Positions 14,150 to 24,141 are shown, counted from the stretch's first letter. The stretch is DNA of 41,417 bases from an uncultured Alphaproteobacteria bacterium (GCA_937926445.1 CALBAK010000090.1:1-41417), one strand, 5' to 3'. The notes: generated by a model from the sequence alone, not told the origin. Translations and numbers: made by a program.

Positions 14150-14965
14150 TCAGTTCGGCGCCCCGAGAAGCTCGCGCATCTTGAGCGCTACTTCGGTTCG
14201 GTTAGAGGCACCGAGTTTGCGCATGATCTGCCGCACGTGGACCTTGACCGTGCTCTCGCACATGCAGAGCCGTTGGGCGATGACCTTGTTCGGCCGACCT
14301 TGCCCGAGCAACGTAAGCACTTCTCGCTGGCGCGGGGTGAGATTGTCGAGCCACGAGCGGGTCGTGGATGCCGCGGCGGATACCGGAGCTCGCGGTGAAC
14401 CAACGGTTTCGGTCGCGAGCAGGAGCCCGGGCGGCGCGTAGGACCCGCCGGCGAGTACGAGCGCGAGCACCTGGCGGGCGATGTTCGGTTCCATGCTGGT
14501 CGGCAGATAGCCGCGCACGCCGACCCGTAGCGCTGCCGCCATGCTCTCGGGATCTTCGCGGTCGGAGAGCAGCACGATCGGAATCTCGTCGCCGAGATGG
14601 CTGCGCAACCACCGCACATCCTCGGCCACCGCCGGATCGGCGACCGAGAAGCTCCCGACGCTCAGGATCACGAGCGCGATCCGCTGGCCTCGATCGTCGA
14701 CCAGAGAAGCCAGCTCGGCAGCGCTCGCGAGCGCCACGACACGGCCCCCGAGGGCCCAGCTCTCGAGGCTGGCCGTCAGCCAGGCACGCCGCAATCGTTG
14801 CCGATCGACGAGAACGTAGCAGGACGTCACCGGCTCCGTACGCCTGTCCAACGGGGAGGATGGATCGATCGCCCGCAACACCCCACCGCTCCACGCAGTG
14901 ATCGGCTCTCCCGTGCGCGTGCAGCTCTGGTCACTGCTCGTATCGAGCGCCAAGATCTTGCTCAC
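14150..14965 (-). CDS. LuxR/NarL-type regulator with degenerate receiver
   Basis: The 271-residue protein ends in a LuxR helix-turn-helix (about 207-265: LTPRQREVLTLLGQG, then STVKVHVRQIMRKLGASNRTE). The middle (about 48-182) resembles a response-regulator receiver (IPIVLLSDREDPESMAAALR, GVRGYLPTSM), but the phosphoacceptor Asp position reads VILSVG, with Ser102, and the conserved Lys after the GYL block is replaced. It is therefore unlikely to be phosphorylated normally. No sensor kinase is adjacent. The start chosen is the GTG at 14965 six bases after GGGGGG; a TTG at 14989 has no ribosome site. Position beside the C39/barrel operon suggests it controls that locus; this is inference. Confidence 0.85.
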   Translation of the reverse strand: MSKILALDTSSDQSCTRTGEPITAWSGGVLRAIDPSSPLDRRTEPVTSCYVLVDRQRLRRAWLTASLESWALGGRVVALASAAELASLVDDRGQRIALVILSVGSFSVADPAVAEDVRWLRSHLGDEIPIVLLSDREDPESMAAALRVGVRGYLPTSMEPNIARQVLALVLAGGSYAPPGLLLATETVGSPRAPVSAAASTTRSWLDNLTPRQREVLTLLGQGRPNKVIAQRLCMCESTVKVHVRQIMRKLGASNRTEVALKMRELLGAPN

Positions 14966-15219
14966 GACGTTCCCCCCGCTACACAACAAATGATTGATTA
15001 GTGAAACGCTGAATTCACCCTTCCGGCAAGATCGTGGTCTCCGTATTCTTTCTGGCGTTCCCTTCCTCAGTCGTCACCCATTTCCAGGGAGCGGATCATG
15101 GCCGCCCGAGATTGCGTTAACAAGTGATTACCCGAACGAGCGATCCCGGGAAACCCGAAGTGCGGCACCGCTGTCGCAGGGTATGCACCACACGCGCGCC
15201 GAACGGCCGGCCGGCTCGC

Positions 15220-15942
15220 TCACCCCGCCAGACGGTCGGCGAAGCGGGGATAGGCGTCGGCCAGCGCTCGGGCGACCGGGCCACGAATCAGCGCCCGGGT
15301 CGTCGCGTCGGGCTCCGCCGTCCGTTCGATCGGCCAATCGGCCGCGAAGGCGAACCCGGTAGCGGCCCGCACCCCGTCGAGGCTCTCCCCGGGATGCAGG
15401 CGAAGCAGCCGGAAGCGCCCCCTCTCGAACCGAAACAGGCAGCGGCCGGTCAAAAGGAAGGCCGGGCCGCCCGAGCGGTGGACCCTCGGCGGGCTGGTAC
15501 CGGGCGCGCTCACGAAGTCGACCCGCTCGACCAGGGTCGTGGGCGTGTGCTCCTCGCGGAACAGGATCAGCCGCGGGATCAGGTAGGCGAGGTAGGGTGC
15601 TCCGAAGCAGCCCTGGAAGCGCCGCTCGAGCCGTGGCCAACGGCCGCCCACACCCAAAAGGTTCACGTTCCCGGCCCCGTCGATCTGGGCGCCGGAGAGG
15701 AAGAAGGCGTCGATCCGACCCTGGGCGGCGCAGTCGAACAGTTCCTTGCCGCCGTCGGTGAAGGTGTTGTGGGCCGCGCTGCCCAACAGGCTCACGGTGA
15801 GCCCCGGATCGCGCAGTCGCGCGAGCAGCGCACCCGCGGCCGGTAGCGGGGAGGCGGCGCCGACCGCGACGTGCCTACAGCCCGCCAACAGCTCGGCGAT
15901 CGCAGCGATCAGGAGCTCGCGCCGGTCGCCCGAGGTGCTCAT
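15220..15942 (-). CDS. CoA-transferase family protein, beta subunit
   Basis: The 240-residue protein belongs to the family I CoA-transferase beta fold (glutaconate CoA-transferase B / IpdB type): HVAVGAASPLPAAGALLAR, DCAAQGRIDAFFLSGAQID, and the GNVNLLG block. The usual beta-subunit catalytic Ser-Glu-Asn-Gly is not visible; the region reads SLLGSAAHNTFTDGG. Loss of that Glu is seen in relatives such as IpdAB, which hydrolyse ring-opened CoA thioesters instead of transferring CoA. The ATG at 15942 overlaps the alpha-subunit stop (ATGA). Substrate unknown. Confidence 0.82.
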   Translation of the reverse strand: MSTSGDRRELLIAAIAELLAGCRHVAVGAASPLPAAGALLARLRDPGLTVSLLGSAAHNTFTDGGKELFDCAAQGRIDAFFLSGAQIDGAGNVNLLGVGGRWPRLERRFQGCFGAPYLAYLIPRLILFREEHTPTTLVERVDFVSAPGTSPPRVHRSGGPAFLLTGRCLFRFERGRFRLLRLHPGESLDGVRAATGFAFAADWPIERTAEPDATTRALIRGPVARALADAYPRFADRLAG

Positions 15943-16745
15943 ACGGCGAGCCAGTCCTCGAGCCAACGGGCGAGCCCGGCCTCGCTCGCCGCGGCGGCGA
16001 CGTAGCTCTCGAGGGCCGCGAGGTCGGCCGGCTCGCCCCACAGCGCGGTCGGTCGGGCCCCACCCGGCACGTGAGCGATCGCATCCAAGTACAGCGCCGG
16101 GATCGTGCCCGGCGCCGCGAGCGGATCGGCGAGGAGCGAGCCCTCCTGCACGCGCTCGACCGAGACGAGCGTCGCGCGGGCGGCGTGCGCCATGAGCATG
16201 AGTTCGCGCCGCACCCCGATCCAGACATCGCCCTCGCGGTCGGCGAGCGGTGCGTGGATCAGCGCCAGGTCCGGGCGGATGGCCGGGACCAGCAGGATCG
16301 GATCGTGCGGCGGGAAGGGATTGTCGATCACCTGCCAATCCGGTCGGGCTTCGAGGAGGTCGCTGCCCAGGATCCCCCGCACCGGCAGGAACGGCAGGCC
16401 CTTCTCGGCCGCCTGGAGCGCGCTGTGGATCGCCGGGCAGCTGCTCTCGCGGATCGCCACCCGGCCGGCCCGCCGGGCCCGCTCGAAAGCCGGCGCGACA
16501 CCGAACTCACCGAGCCCGATCGCCGCCGTCTCGACTTCGACGACGCAACCGGCGGCCACCAGGAGCTCGGCCGGTAGCCCGAGCTGGGGCACCCCCAAAA
16601 GGCGTAGGCCGCGCGCCCGGCGCCGGATCAGCTCCTTGACCACCGCGATCGGCGCCCCGGCATAGTCGGGCGCCAGCGCGATCAGCGCACCATCCGGTAT
16701 GCGCGCGGCCAAGGCCGCGGCGTCGGGAAGGCGCTCGGGCCTCAA
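15939..16745 (-). CDS. CoA-transferase family protein, alpha subunit
   Basis: The 268-residue protein matches the alpha subunit of the glutaconate CoA-transferase/IpdA group: APIAVVKELIRRRARGLRLL, then AIGLGEFGVAPAFERA, ESSCPAIHSALQAAEKGLPF, and RGILGSDLLE. The Glu in GLGEFG aligns, as I recall the family, with the catalytic Glu of IpdA-type enzymes. It forms a heteromer with the overlapping downstream beta subunit. About 40 bp upstream on the same strand ends the UxaA-like gene, so the three probably form one operon for catabolism of a hydroxy-acid or its CoA ester. Confidence 0.82.
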   Translation of the reverse strand: MRPERLPDAAALAARIPDGALIALAPDYAGAPIAVVKELIRRRARGLRLLGVPQLGLPAELLVAAGCVVEVETAAIGLGEFGVAPAFERARRAGRVAIRESSCPAIHSALQAAEKGLPFLPVRGILGSDLLEARPDWQVIDNPFPPHDPILLVPAIRPDLALIHAPLADREGDVWIGVRRELMLMAHAARATLVSVERVQEGSLLADPLAAPGTIPALYLDAIAHVPGGARPTALWGEPADLAALESYVAAAASEAGLARWLEDWLAV

Positions 16746-16787
16746 GGGCCGCTCGCCCCGCGCGCCCCGGCTCCGCGCTGCCCGCCC

Positions 16788-18314
16788 CTACATGACGGCG
16801 CCGATCTGCCAGGGTACGAACTCGTGGTCGCCCACCCCCAAGGCCTCGGACTTCGACCGCTCGCCCGAAGCAACCCGAAGCAGCAGGTCGAAGATCCGCC
16901 GGCCCGCTTGTTCGATCGTCTCCTCGCCGTCGACGATGGTGCCGCAGTTGAGGTCCATGTCGTCGATCATACGCTCGTACATGGGCGTGTTGGTCGCGAT
17001 CTTGATCGACGGCACCGGCTTGAAGCCGAAACAGGAGCCGCGGCCGGTGGTGAAGGCGATCAGATTGGCGCCCGCGGCGACCTGGCCGGTCGCCGAGCAG
17101 GGATCGTAGCCCGGGCTGTCCATGAAGACGAACCCCTTGGTTTCGATCCGCTCGGCATAGTGGTAGACGCCGGTGAGATTGGTCGTACCGCCTTTGGCCG
17201 CCGCGCCGAGCGACTTCTCGAGAATCGTCGTGAGCCCACCCGCCTTGTTGCCAGGCGAGGGATTGTTGTTCATCTCGCCGCCGTTGCTCGCGGTGTAGTG
17301 CTCCCACCAGCGGATCCGCTCGATCAGCCGTTCGCCGACCTTGCGGCTGACCGCCCGTCGGGTGAGCAGATGCTCCGCGCCGTAGATCTCGGGTGTCTCC
17401 GAAAGGATCGCCGTGCCGCCGTGGCGAATCAGAATGTCGGCGGCGTGGCCGAGGGCCGGGTTGGCGCTGATCCCGGAATAGCCGTCGGAGCCGCCGCACT
17501 GCAACGCCAAGACGAGCTCGCTCGCGGAAACGGGCTGCCGGCGCGCCCGGTCCGCGTCCGGTAGCATCTCGGCCAGAGCGGCCGTGGCACGGGCCACCGT
17601 CTTGGCCGTACCGCCGCTCTCCTGCATGGTCATCGTCTGGAACCGGGGACCGGGTTTCAGGCCGTAGGCCTCCAACAGGAAGTCGATCTGGTTGACCTCG
17701 CAGCCGAGGCCGATCAAAAGCACGCCCGCGAAGTTCGGATGCCGGGCGAAGCCCCAGAGCGTGCGCTGCAAGGTGGCGAAGCCCTCGCCCCGATCGGCCA
17801 TGCCGCAGCCGGTCGCGTGGGTGATCGCCACCACCCCGTCGACGTTCGGGTAGCGAGCGAGCAGATCGCGCGGGAAGCGCTCGGCCACGAGTTTGCAGAC
17901 CGTGGCCGAGCAGTTCACGGTCGAGAGCACGCCGAGATAGTTGCGCGTGCCGACCTTGCCGTTCTCGCGCACGAAGCCGAGGAAGCTCGCCCGCTCGGCC
18001 TCGGGCACGTAGACCGTGGGCCTGACCTCGCTGCCGATCGCGTAGTCGCGGGCGAACTCGTGCAGCCCGCAATTGTGGACGTGAACGTGCTCGCCCGGGC
18101 CGATCGGCCGGCTCGCGAAGCCGATGATCTGGCCGTACTTGCGGATCGGCTCGCCTTCGGCGATCGGCCGGGTGGCGACCTTGTGGCCGGCCGGGACGCG
18201 GCCCTGGACGCGCACACCCTCGCCGGGCAGCTCGGTGCCGGCCAAGAGATCGAGCCGGGCGACCACGACATTGTCGGCGGGATCGAGGCGAATGGTGAGC
18301 GGTGCCCCCGGCAT
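16788..18314 (-). CDS. UxaA family altronate/galactarate-type dehydratase
   Basis: The 508-residue enzyme has an N-terminal SAF-like domain (about 10-95, ending HVHVHNCGLHEFARDYAIG) and a large C-terminal domain (about 105-508) with GFVRENGKVGTRNYLGV, THATGCGM, LALQCGGSDGYSGISANP, and GRGSCFGFKPVPSIKI. These are typical of UxaA/GarD enzymes, which dehydrate sugar acids such as D-altronate or D-galactarate using iron. The length equals full-length single-chain UxaA. The ATG at 18314 follows GGGGAGAAC. Its partners in uronate breakdown are not here; the downstream CoA-transferase-like pair suggests a different acid substrate, so the exact reaction is open. Confidence 0.9.
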   Translation of the reverse strand: MPGAPLTIRLDPADNVVVARLDLLAGTELPGEGVRVQGRVPAGHKVATRPIAEGEPIRKYGQIIGFASRPIGPGEHVHVHNCGLHEFARDYAIGSEVRPTVYVPEAERASFLGFVRENGKVGTRNYLGVLSTVNCSATVCKLVAERFPRDLLARYPNVDGVVAITHATGCGMADRGEGFATLQRTLWGFARHPNFAGVLLIGLGCEVNQIDFLLEAYGLKPGPRFQTMTMQESGGTAKTVARATAALAEMLPDADRARRQPVSASELVLALQCGGSDGYSGISANPALGHAADILIRHGGTAILSETPEIYGAEHLLTRRAVSRKVGERLIERIRWWEHYTASNGGEMNNNPSPGNKAGGLTTILEKSLGAAAKGGTTNLTGVYHYAERIETKGFVFMDSPGYDPCSATGQVAAGANLIAFTTGRGSCFGFKPVPSIKIATNTPMYERMIDDMDLNCGTIVDGEETIEQAGRRIFDLLLRVASGERSKSEALGVGDHEFVPWQIGAVM

Positions 18315-18363
18315 GGCGTTCTCCCCTGTGCGGCCCTCTTGCGTGATCCTAGCCGAGGGGCCC

Positions 18364-18384
18364 GGCGCCGTCAGCGACGGTGCC
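18364..18384 (-). terminator. Hairpin downstream of cobT
   Basis: GGCGCCGTC (18364-18372) pairs with GACGGTGCC (18376-18384), eight of nine bases, around a 3-base loop just after the cobT stop. There is no T run; it may be an mRNA-end structure between cobT and the UxaA-like gene. Confidence 0.4.
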
Positions 18385-18391
18385 CCAGGCC

Positions 18392-20278
18392 TCAGGCGGC
18401 CCGTCGGCGCGGTGCCCGCCGGGGGCCCTCGTTCGGGTCGAACAGGGCCGAGAGCTGGCCGAGCAGCGCCCCGCCCAGTTGCTCGGGGTCGGAGATCGTG
18501 AGGGCGCGGCGATAGTAGCGCGTGACGTCGTGGCCGATCCCGATGGCGAGCAAATCGACCTCGCCGCGGGCCTCGACCCAGGCGATCACCTCGCGCAAGT
18601 GCCGCTCGAGGTAGTTACCGGGGTTGGCCGAGAGCGTGCTGTCGTCGACCGGGGCGCCGTCGGAGATGACCATGAGGATGCGCCGCTGCTCGGGACGTTG
18701 CACGAGTCGGCCGTGCGCCCAGAGGATCGCCTCGCCGTCGATGTTCTCCTTCAAGAGCCCCTCGCGCAGCATGAGGCCGAGATTGATCCGGGCCCGCCGC
18801 CAGGGGGAGTCCGCCGACTTGTAGACGATGTGCCGCAGATCGTTGAGCCGGCCCGGGTTCTGCGGCTTGCCGGCCCTGAGCCACGCCTCGCGCGACTGGC
18901 CGCCCTTCCAGGCCCGGGTGGTGAAGCCCAGGATCTCGACCTTGACGCCGCAGCGCTCCAGGGTGCGGGCCAGAATGTCGGCGCTCATTGCGGCCACGGC
19001 GATCGGCCGGCCCCGCATCGAGCCGGAGTTGTCGATCAGGAGGCAGACCACGGTGTCGCGGAAGTCGGTCTCCTTCTCCTGCTTGTAGGAGAGCGCCACG
19101 GTCGGATTGACGATCACCCGCGAGAGCCGAGCGGCATCGAGGATGCCCTCGTCGAGGTCGAACTCCCAGGATCGCTGCTGCTGCGCCATCAACTTGCGCT
19201 GCAGGCGATTGGCCATCCGGGCGATCATGCCCTCGAAGCGGGCGAGCGACTGGTCGAGCTGGGCTCGCAACCGGGCGAGCTCGGCCTGGCCGCACAGCTC
19301 CTCGACGCCTACCACCTCGTCGAAGGCGGTCGTGAACACCCGATAGGCCGGGGTCGGCAGGCCCTGCGGCCAGTTCGGCCGGTGCGGCCGGGCAGCCTCG
19401 CCCTCGCGCTCCTCGTCGCCCCGCTCGCGCGCCGCCTCGGCAGCGGCCTCCGCTCTCTCGGCCGCCTCCTCACCCGGCTCGCCTTCCCGCTCGGCCAGCG
19501 TCTGCTCTGAGCCGGCCTCCTCGCCTGTCTCGGACGCGCTCTGCCCGGGCCCGCCCTCGGGCTGGCCCTCGCCGGGCTGCGGCTGCGACTCGGGCTCCTC
19601 CGCAACCTCGCCCTCTTCGCCCTCCTCGATCGCCTCTTCGCTCAGCCCCAGATGGCAGAGCATCTCGCGCACGCGGCGGGCGAAGGTCTCCTGATCGGGG
19701 AGGCTGTCCTCGAGCGCCGGCAGTTCGGCCGCCACCTTGCCGTCGAGCCAGTCCCGCCAGCGCGCCAGGAGCTCCTTCTGCCCCTCGGCCAGCTCGATGC
19801 CCAGCAGCCGCTCGCGAGCGTAGAGGTCGACGATGTCGGCCATCGTGGTATCGACCCCGCGGCCCTCGCCGCGCGCCGCGCCGAGCCGGGCCCGATGGGC
19901 GACGGCGAGGTTGCGGCGCACGCCCAGGAAGTGCTCCGAGCCCACCGCCTCGATCCGGATCTGCTCGAGCCGATCGAAGAGCATCGCCGCGAGCTCGCTC
20001 GAGGGGGCGAAGCGGCGGTGGATCGCCGGATCGTGCAGCCGTTCGCGCAGCGCGGCGCCATCGGCCTCGCCGCGGATCCGGGCGAGCTCGCCCGGATCGA
20101 GGTCGACCCGAAGCGGCGGCAGTCGGACCGTCCGACCGACCGGTCGAACGCCGGGCGGCGTGGCGTTGGTGCGGAAGACGACCTCGAGGTCGGATTTGCC
20201 GGCGAGTGCCCGCACGGTGGCGGCGAGCGCCCGCTCGCGCCGCTCGACATCGGTCGGTGGAAGGTCGGAAGCGCTCAC
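18392..20278 (-). CDS. cobT: Cobaltochelatase subunit CobT
   Basis: The 628-residue protein has the CobT layout: an N-terminal domain ([18 protein letters not shown] onward), a long acidic, low-complexity middle (about 210-300, rich in Glu, Pro and Gly) and a C-terminal von Willebrand A-type domain with the metal-binding DNSGSM at about 416-421. With CobS it forms the AAA+ motor that drives CobN to insert cobalt into hydrogenobyrinic acid diamide in aerobic B12 synthesis. The start is the GTG at 20278, overlapping the cobS stop (GTGA). CobN is not in the window. Confidence 0.95.
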   Translation of the reverse strand: MSASDLPPTDVERRERALAATVRALAGKSDLEVVFRTNATPPGVRPVGRTVRLPPLRVDLDPGELARIRGEADGAALRERLHDPAIHRRFAPSSELAAMLFDRLEQIRIEAVGSEHFLGVRRNLAVAHRARLGAARGEGRGVDTTMADIVDLYARERLLGIELAEGQKELLARWRDWLDGKVAAELPALEDSLPDQETFARRVREMLCHLGLSEEAIEEGEEGEVAEEPESQPQPGEGQPEGGPGQSASETGEEAGSEQTLAEREGEPGEEAAERAEAAAEAARERGDEEREGEAARPHRPNWPQGLPTPAYRVFTTAFDEVVGVEELCGQAELARLRAQLDQSLARFEGMIARMANRLQRKLMAQQQRSWEFDLDEGILDAARLSRVIVNPTVALSYKQEKETDFRDTVVCLLIDNSGSMRGRPIAVAAMSADILARTLERCGVKVEILGFTTRAWKGGQSREAWLRAGKPQNPGRLNDLRHIVYKSADSPWRRARINLGLMLREGLLKENIDGEAILWAHGRLVQRPEQRRILMVISDGAPVDDSTLSANPGNYLERHLREVIAWVEARGEVDLLAIGIGHDVTRYYRRALTISDPEQLGGALLGQLSALFDPNEGPRRAPRRRAA

Positions 20279-21264
20279 GCCGCGACCAGGTCGCCCGCCG
20301 GCGCCTCGCTCAGCTCGCTGCCGAAGCAGCGCTGGTAATATTCGGCGATGATGTGGCGCTCGGCCTCGTCGCACTTGTTGAGGAAGGTGACGCGGAAGGC
20401 GAACGGCACTGAGCCGAAGATCCGTGCGTTCTCCGCCCAGGTGATCACCGTCCGCGGCGACATCACGGTCGAAATGTCTCCCGCCATGAATCCGTGCCGG
20501 GTGAGGCCGGCGAGTGCGATCATGGCGTGCAGCGTGCGGCGCCCCTCGGGGGTGTCGTAGTCGGGGCACTTGGCCAGTACGATCCGCATCTCGTCGTCGT
20601 GCGGCAGATAGTTGAGCTGGGTGACGATGCTCCAGCGGTCCATCTGCCCCTGATTGATCTGTTGCGTGCCGTGGTAGAGGCCGGAGGTGTCGCCGAGCCC
20701 GACCGTGTTGGTCGTGGCGAACAGCCGGAAGGAGGGGTGCGGGCGGATCACCCGGTTCTGGTCGAGGAGCGTCATCCTCCCCTGCGCCTCCAAGACCCGC
20801 TGGATCACGAACATGACATCCGGCCGGCCGGCGTCGTACTCGTCGAACACGAGCGCCACCGGCCGCTGCAGTGCCCAGGGCAAGATCCCTTCGCGGTATT
20901 CGGTGACCTGCTTGCCCTCGCGAAGCACGATCGCGTCCTTGCCGATCAGGTCGATCCGGCTGATGTGGCTGTCGAGGTTGACGCGCACGCAGGGCCAGTT
21001 GAGCCGGGCCGCGACCTGCTCGATGTGGGTCGACTTGCCGGTGCCGTGATAGCCTTGGATCATGACCCGCCGGTTGTGGGCGAAACCGGCCAAGATGGCG
21101 AGCGTGGTCGCCCGGTCGAACTGGTAGGTCGGATCGATGTCCGGCACGTATTCGGTCCGGCGAGAGAAGGCGCCGATCTCGAGTTCGGAGGCGATCCCGA
21201 AGGTGGCGGCGACCGACACCCGCACGTCCGGACGCTCGGGAAGGAGAGTCAGGAGGTCGTCCAT
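20275..21264 (-). CDS. cobS: Cobaltochelatase ATPase subunit CobS
   Basis: The 329-residue AAA+ ATPase shows Walker [10 protein letters not shown] (71-79), Walker [10 protein letters not shown] (136-144) and long conserved blocks ([40 protein letters not shown]) of CobS. It hydrolyses ATP as a ring with CobT. The ATG at 21264 gives the usual N-terminal length; a GTG at 21297 behind AGAGGGG would add 11 residues and cannot be excluded. It is followed by cobT with overlap, and preceded by an unusually long gap with no recognised gene. Confidence 0.95.
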   Translation of the reverse strand: MDDLLTLLPERPDVRVSVAATFGIASELEIGAFSRRTEYVPDIDPTYQFDRATTLAILAGFAHNRRVMIQGYHGTGKSTHIEQVAARLNWPCVRVNLDSHISRIDLIGKDAIVLREGKQVTEYREGILPWALQRPVALVFDEYDAGRPDVMFVIQRVLEAQGRMTLLDQNRVIRPHPSFRLFATTNTVGLGDTSGLYHGTQQINQGQMDRWSIVTQLNYLPHDDEMRIVLAKCPDYDTPEGRRTLHAMIALAGLTRHGFMAGDISTVMSPRTVITWAENARIFGSVPFAFRVTFLNKCDEAERHIIAEYYQRCFGSELSEAPAGDLVAA

Positions 21265-21297
21265 CGTCCCGCCCGTCGCCGCTTCCTGCACCGTCAC

Positions 21298-22824
21298 GCC
21301 TGCACCCCTCTGCACGACCGAGACGCGCTTATGCCGCGCCAACGCCGGCGCCGGCAAGAGCGTTGCCGGCGCCCCGGCTCGTCGCCGCTGATCCCGGCCG
21401 GTTCACGGGTCCGCAGGGCCCTCGGGCGAGAGCCTCGAAGATGGCCCCGTTCGGGGTGCCACCGACCCGACGGGCCGCGCTTCCGCCAGGAAAGCAGGGC
21501 GCTCGCCTCTCCACCGACCCCGCGCATCGCTTCACCCCGAACCCGGGCTGCCCTGCTCGTACCCCTTGCGGGCCTCCTCCGCCGATCGACGGGGCGCGAC
21601 GACCACCCGGCGCCGCGTGGGTCGATACCCTCCTGCCGTGCGGAGACCGGCACCGCTCCCACCGGGCCTCCGGTCCACCACATCGCAGGAAACCTTCCTC
21701 GCCTGTTCGGTCGACGAATTTCGGCGCAAGTCCAGGGCCTTCGGCCCGCGACAAGCGAGGAGACCTTCCTCGCCCCGGCCCCATCCGTCTCCTGGAGCGC
21801 CCCCGACGCTCGCCGGCGAACCCGGCGGGCACCGACCACCTTTGGGCCATCCGCCGGTCCGATGGAAGGCCGGTGCGAGCCGATGCCGGGTCGACCTCCG
21901 GCACCTCGCGGGCCGCGACCGCAGCGCCGGACGGCTGGCGGTACCGACCGATCTCCACCGATGTCCACCCGTCACCCTCTCTCTTCTGTCCATCCAGCGG
22001 CGCGACCGAGCGCCGCACGCCCGTCGGCTCCGCAACCGGCGCCGGCAACGCCGCGCACCATGCCGCCCCCCGGTGACGCCACCCGCCCGGCTCCCGGGCG
22101 GGCCGCTTCGATCGGCACGGGGCGAGCGCAGCCCCACCCCTGACGTCGCCGGGCCACCGGGCGCACATGCCGCGCCGAGCCGGGTGCGCCGGCAGGGCGA
22201 GCCCCGCGGCCGACCCCACGCGGCATGGCTGCGAAAACGCCGACCACCCCCGTTCCGGCGGCCCCGCCTCGCCGGGGCGGAGCCGCCAGGCCCGACGCCC
22301 CCGACAGCCCTCGTCGTCGCGAACGGGCCCGGCCGAAGCCGGGGAGCACCACACCCGCTGCCACTGCCACGAGCGTCCCGCTCGACCCAACGCGGCTCCT
22401 CCGCCTCACCACCCCGGCAGGACGCTCCCTCGAGGAGTGGTACGCGCGCAGGCCCCCGCGCGGCGCCGCGATCCCGTGGCACATCTGGTCGTTCGCCGCC
22501 GTCCGAGGCGCGGTTGGGCCGCTCGGGCGGAGAATGCCGCGTCCGGCGGCACGGCGCGACCACCGCCGTGCTACCCGAGCCACCGGAGCCGGGGCCGCGC
22601 CCGGCCGATGATCGGGGTCCCGCGGCCACCCCTCGAGCGGCACGGCCGACCCGTCGTGCCGATCCACCCCACTGCCGGCCCGGACCGAGCGCCGCCCCGC
22701 GCGAGCAACGCTTCGAGGAGGGACGACCGAAGGGCGCTCCTCTTCCCTCCGCACAGCGGTCGCCGGCTCCGCTGCCACAGCCCGGGGTCGCGCTCCCAAG
22801 CATCGGCTCGCCCCGGCTCTTCGC
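21298..22824. other. 1.5-kb stretch with no recognisable gene, rich in hairpins
   Basis: Between cobS and the J-domain gene lie about 1,530 bp, open in several frames on both strands only because G+C is extreme. No frame has a ribosome site plus a recognisable protein, and the translations are Arg/Pro/Gly/Ala-rich in every frame. Structures seen: two copies of GG[AG]ACCTTCCTCGCC-like sequence (21688-21703 and 21759-21774, the second within a perfect GCGAGGA/TCCTCGC stem), CCCGCCCGG/CCGGGCGGG at 22082-22102, and a long imperfect GC stem at about 22258-22288. It may hold a decayed gene, a structured RNA or a repeat island. Confidence 0.55.
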
Positions 22825-23400
22825 TCAGGCGTGCAGCCGTTTCTCGAGCAGGTAGCGATAGGCCTCGATGATCTCGCGCAACCGCGCCTCGGCCGCCCGG
22901 TCGCCGCCGTGCAGGTCGGGATGGTGGCGCTTGACCAGAAGCTTGAACCGGGCCTTGAGCTCGGCGAGCGTGAAGCCGGTCTCGAGCCCGAGCCGCCGCA
23001 TCATGGTGAGCGAGCGCGGCTCGGGTGACGGCCGAGCCGTAGCCGCCCGCGCACCCAGGATGGCGAGCGGGTCGAGGAAGGCGGCCTCGGCGAACCGCCC
23101 TCCGGGTGCCACGCCGAATCGCCAGCTCGGACGGTGCCAAGTGACGTCGGCCCGCCGGTGCCGGTCGATCTCGTCCGGGGTCATGCCGGCGAAATAGTCC
23201 CAGCGCCGATTGTGCTCGCGCACATGCTCGAGGCACAGCCAGCGGTAGGTCCGCAGCTCCTCGCGCGACCGCGGCGCCCGGTACAGCCCCTCCGCTGCGC
23301 ATCCCGGCCACTCGCAGCGGCGCGGCGGCGGCCGCTGCCGCTCGGCCCAGGGCCGGGCGAGGTGGGCGTCGATCGAGGCGTCACGGGAAGGGTCGCTCAT
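22825..23400 (-). CDS. J-domain (DnaJ-like) protein
   Basis: The 191-residue protein has a C-terminal J domain (about 140-190) with the HPD motif at 160-162 (LLVKRHHPDLHGG), which stimulates DnaK-type Hsp70 ATPase. The N-terminal part carries Cys29, Cys34, Cys56 and His59 (CEWPGC, WLCLEHV), a possible metal site, then WDYFAGMTPDEI. Alphaproteobacteria commonly carry such a gene beside cobS and bolA, as here. The ATG at 23400 is chosen because the conserved N-terminus begins there. Confidence 0.9.
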   Translation of the reverse strand: MSDPSRDASIDAHLARPWAERQRPPPRRCEWPGCAAEGLYRAPRSREELRTYRWLCLEHVREHNRRWDYFAGMTPDEIDRHRRADVTWHRPSWRFGVAPGGRFAEAAFLDPLAILGARAATARPSPEPRSLTMMRRLGLETGFTLAELKARFKLLVKRHHPDLHGGDRAAEARLREIIEAYRYLLEKRLHA

Positions 23401-23488
23401 GAACCGATCATGGCCCGCACGGCCGGGCCCGGCAAGGCACGGTGCGCCCCCTCGCGACGGCACCGCCGGCCCGGCTCGGCGCCGCCCC

Positions 23489-23905
23489 TCAGCTCTCCTG
23501 CTCCGGCTCCGAAGCGGCGAGCGCCCGGGCGAGATTGCAGATCGCGTCCTGGTACTTGCGGTTCGGCATCGCCACGAAGTTGCGCGCGAGCTCCAACAGC
23601 ATCCGCTGCTGTGGCGTCGGCTTGAAACGCTGCTCGCCCTCGAGGCCCTCGAAGAAGTAGCTCACGTCCACGCCGAGCGCTCGAGCGATGGTGTAGAGGC
23701 GGCCCGCGGCGATGCGGTTGATACCCTTCTCGTACTTGTGCGCCTGCTGATAGGTGACGCCGATGAGCTCGGCCATCTGCTGTTGGGTGAGGCCCAGCAT
23801 GATGCGGCGCTCGCGCATGCGCGCACCGACGTGGCGGTCGATGTCCTGGGCCCGCGAACGGCCCGGCCCGCTGCGGGATGCCACCTTGAGGTTCGAGGCA
23901 ACCAT
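23489..23905 (-). CDS. XRE-family helix-turn-helix regulator
   Basis: The 138-residue protein has a Cro/C1-type DNA-binding domain (about 24-85): RRIMLGLTQQQMAELIGVTY followed by QQAHKYEKGINRI, the classical XRE helix pair, then RALGVDVSYFFEGL. The C-terminal ~50 residues (PQQRMLLELARNFVAMPN) resemble the tail of a widespread alphaproteobacterial regulator. The ATG at 23905 follows GGGAGA. The target is unknown. It is divergent from the BolA-like gene across about 235 bp. Confidence 0.9.
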   Translation of the reverse strand: MVASNLKVASRSGPGRSRAQDIDRHVGARMRERRIMLGLTQQQMAELIGVTYQQAHKYEKGINRIAAGRLYTIARALGVDVSYFFEGLEGEQRFKPTPQQRMLLELARNFVAMPNRKYQDAICNLARALAASEPEQES

Positions 23906-24141
23906 GATCGTCTCCCAACCGGCTCCACCTGCGGACGACGGCGCCGCGGCGAGTTCGCCGGGCACACGCCGGATGCGGCCGGGAGCTTCCGGCCGCGCTC
24001 TACCTCGAGGTTAGGCGCCGGGTGGTTGAAACTTCGTTAAGCGAGAACTTACCTGGTCGCGTACAACCTGGGGGTCAATCCCGCCCCCTGCTATATCCGG
24101 GTGCGCCGATTCGGCCGGCACCGGACAGAGGAGGATCGAGG

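Noticed and set aside
20494-22855. Several long frames on both strands across the gap after cobS.
   Set aside because: They overlap one another and cobS, all are low-complexity Arg/Pro-rich, and none has a recognisable motif or supported start.
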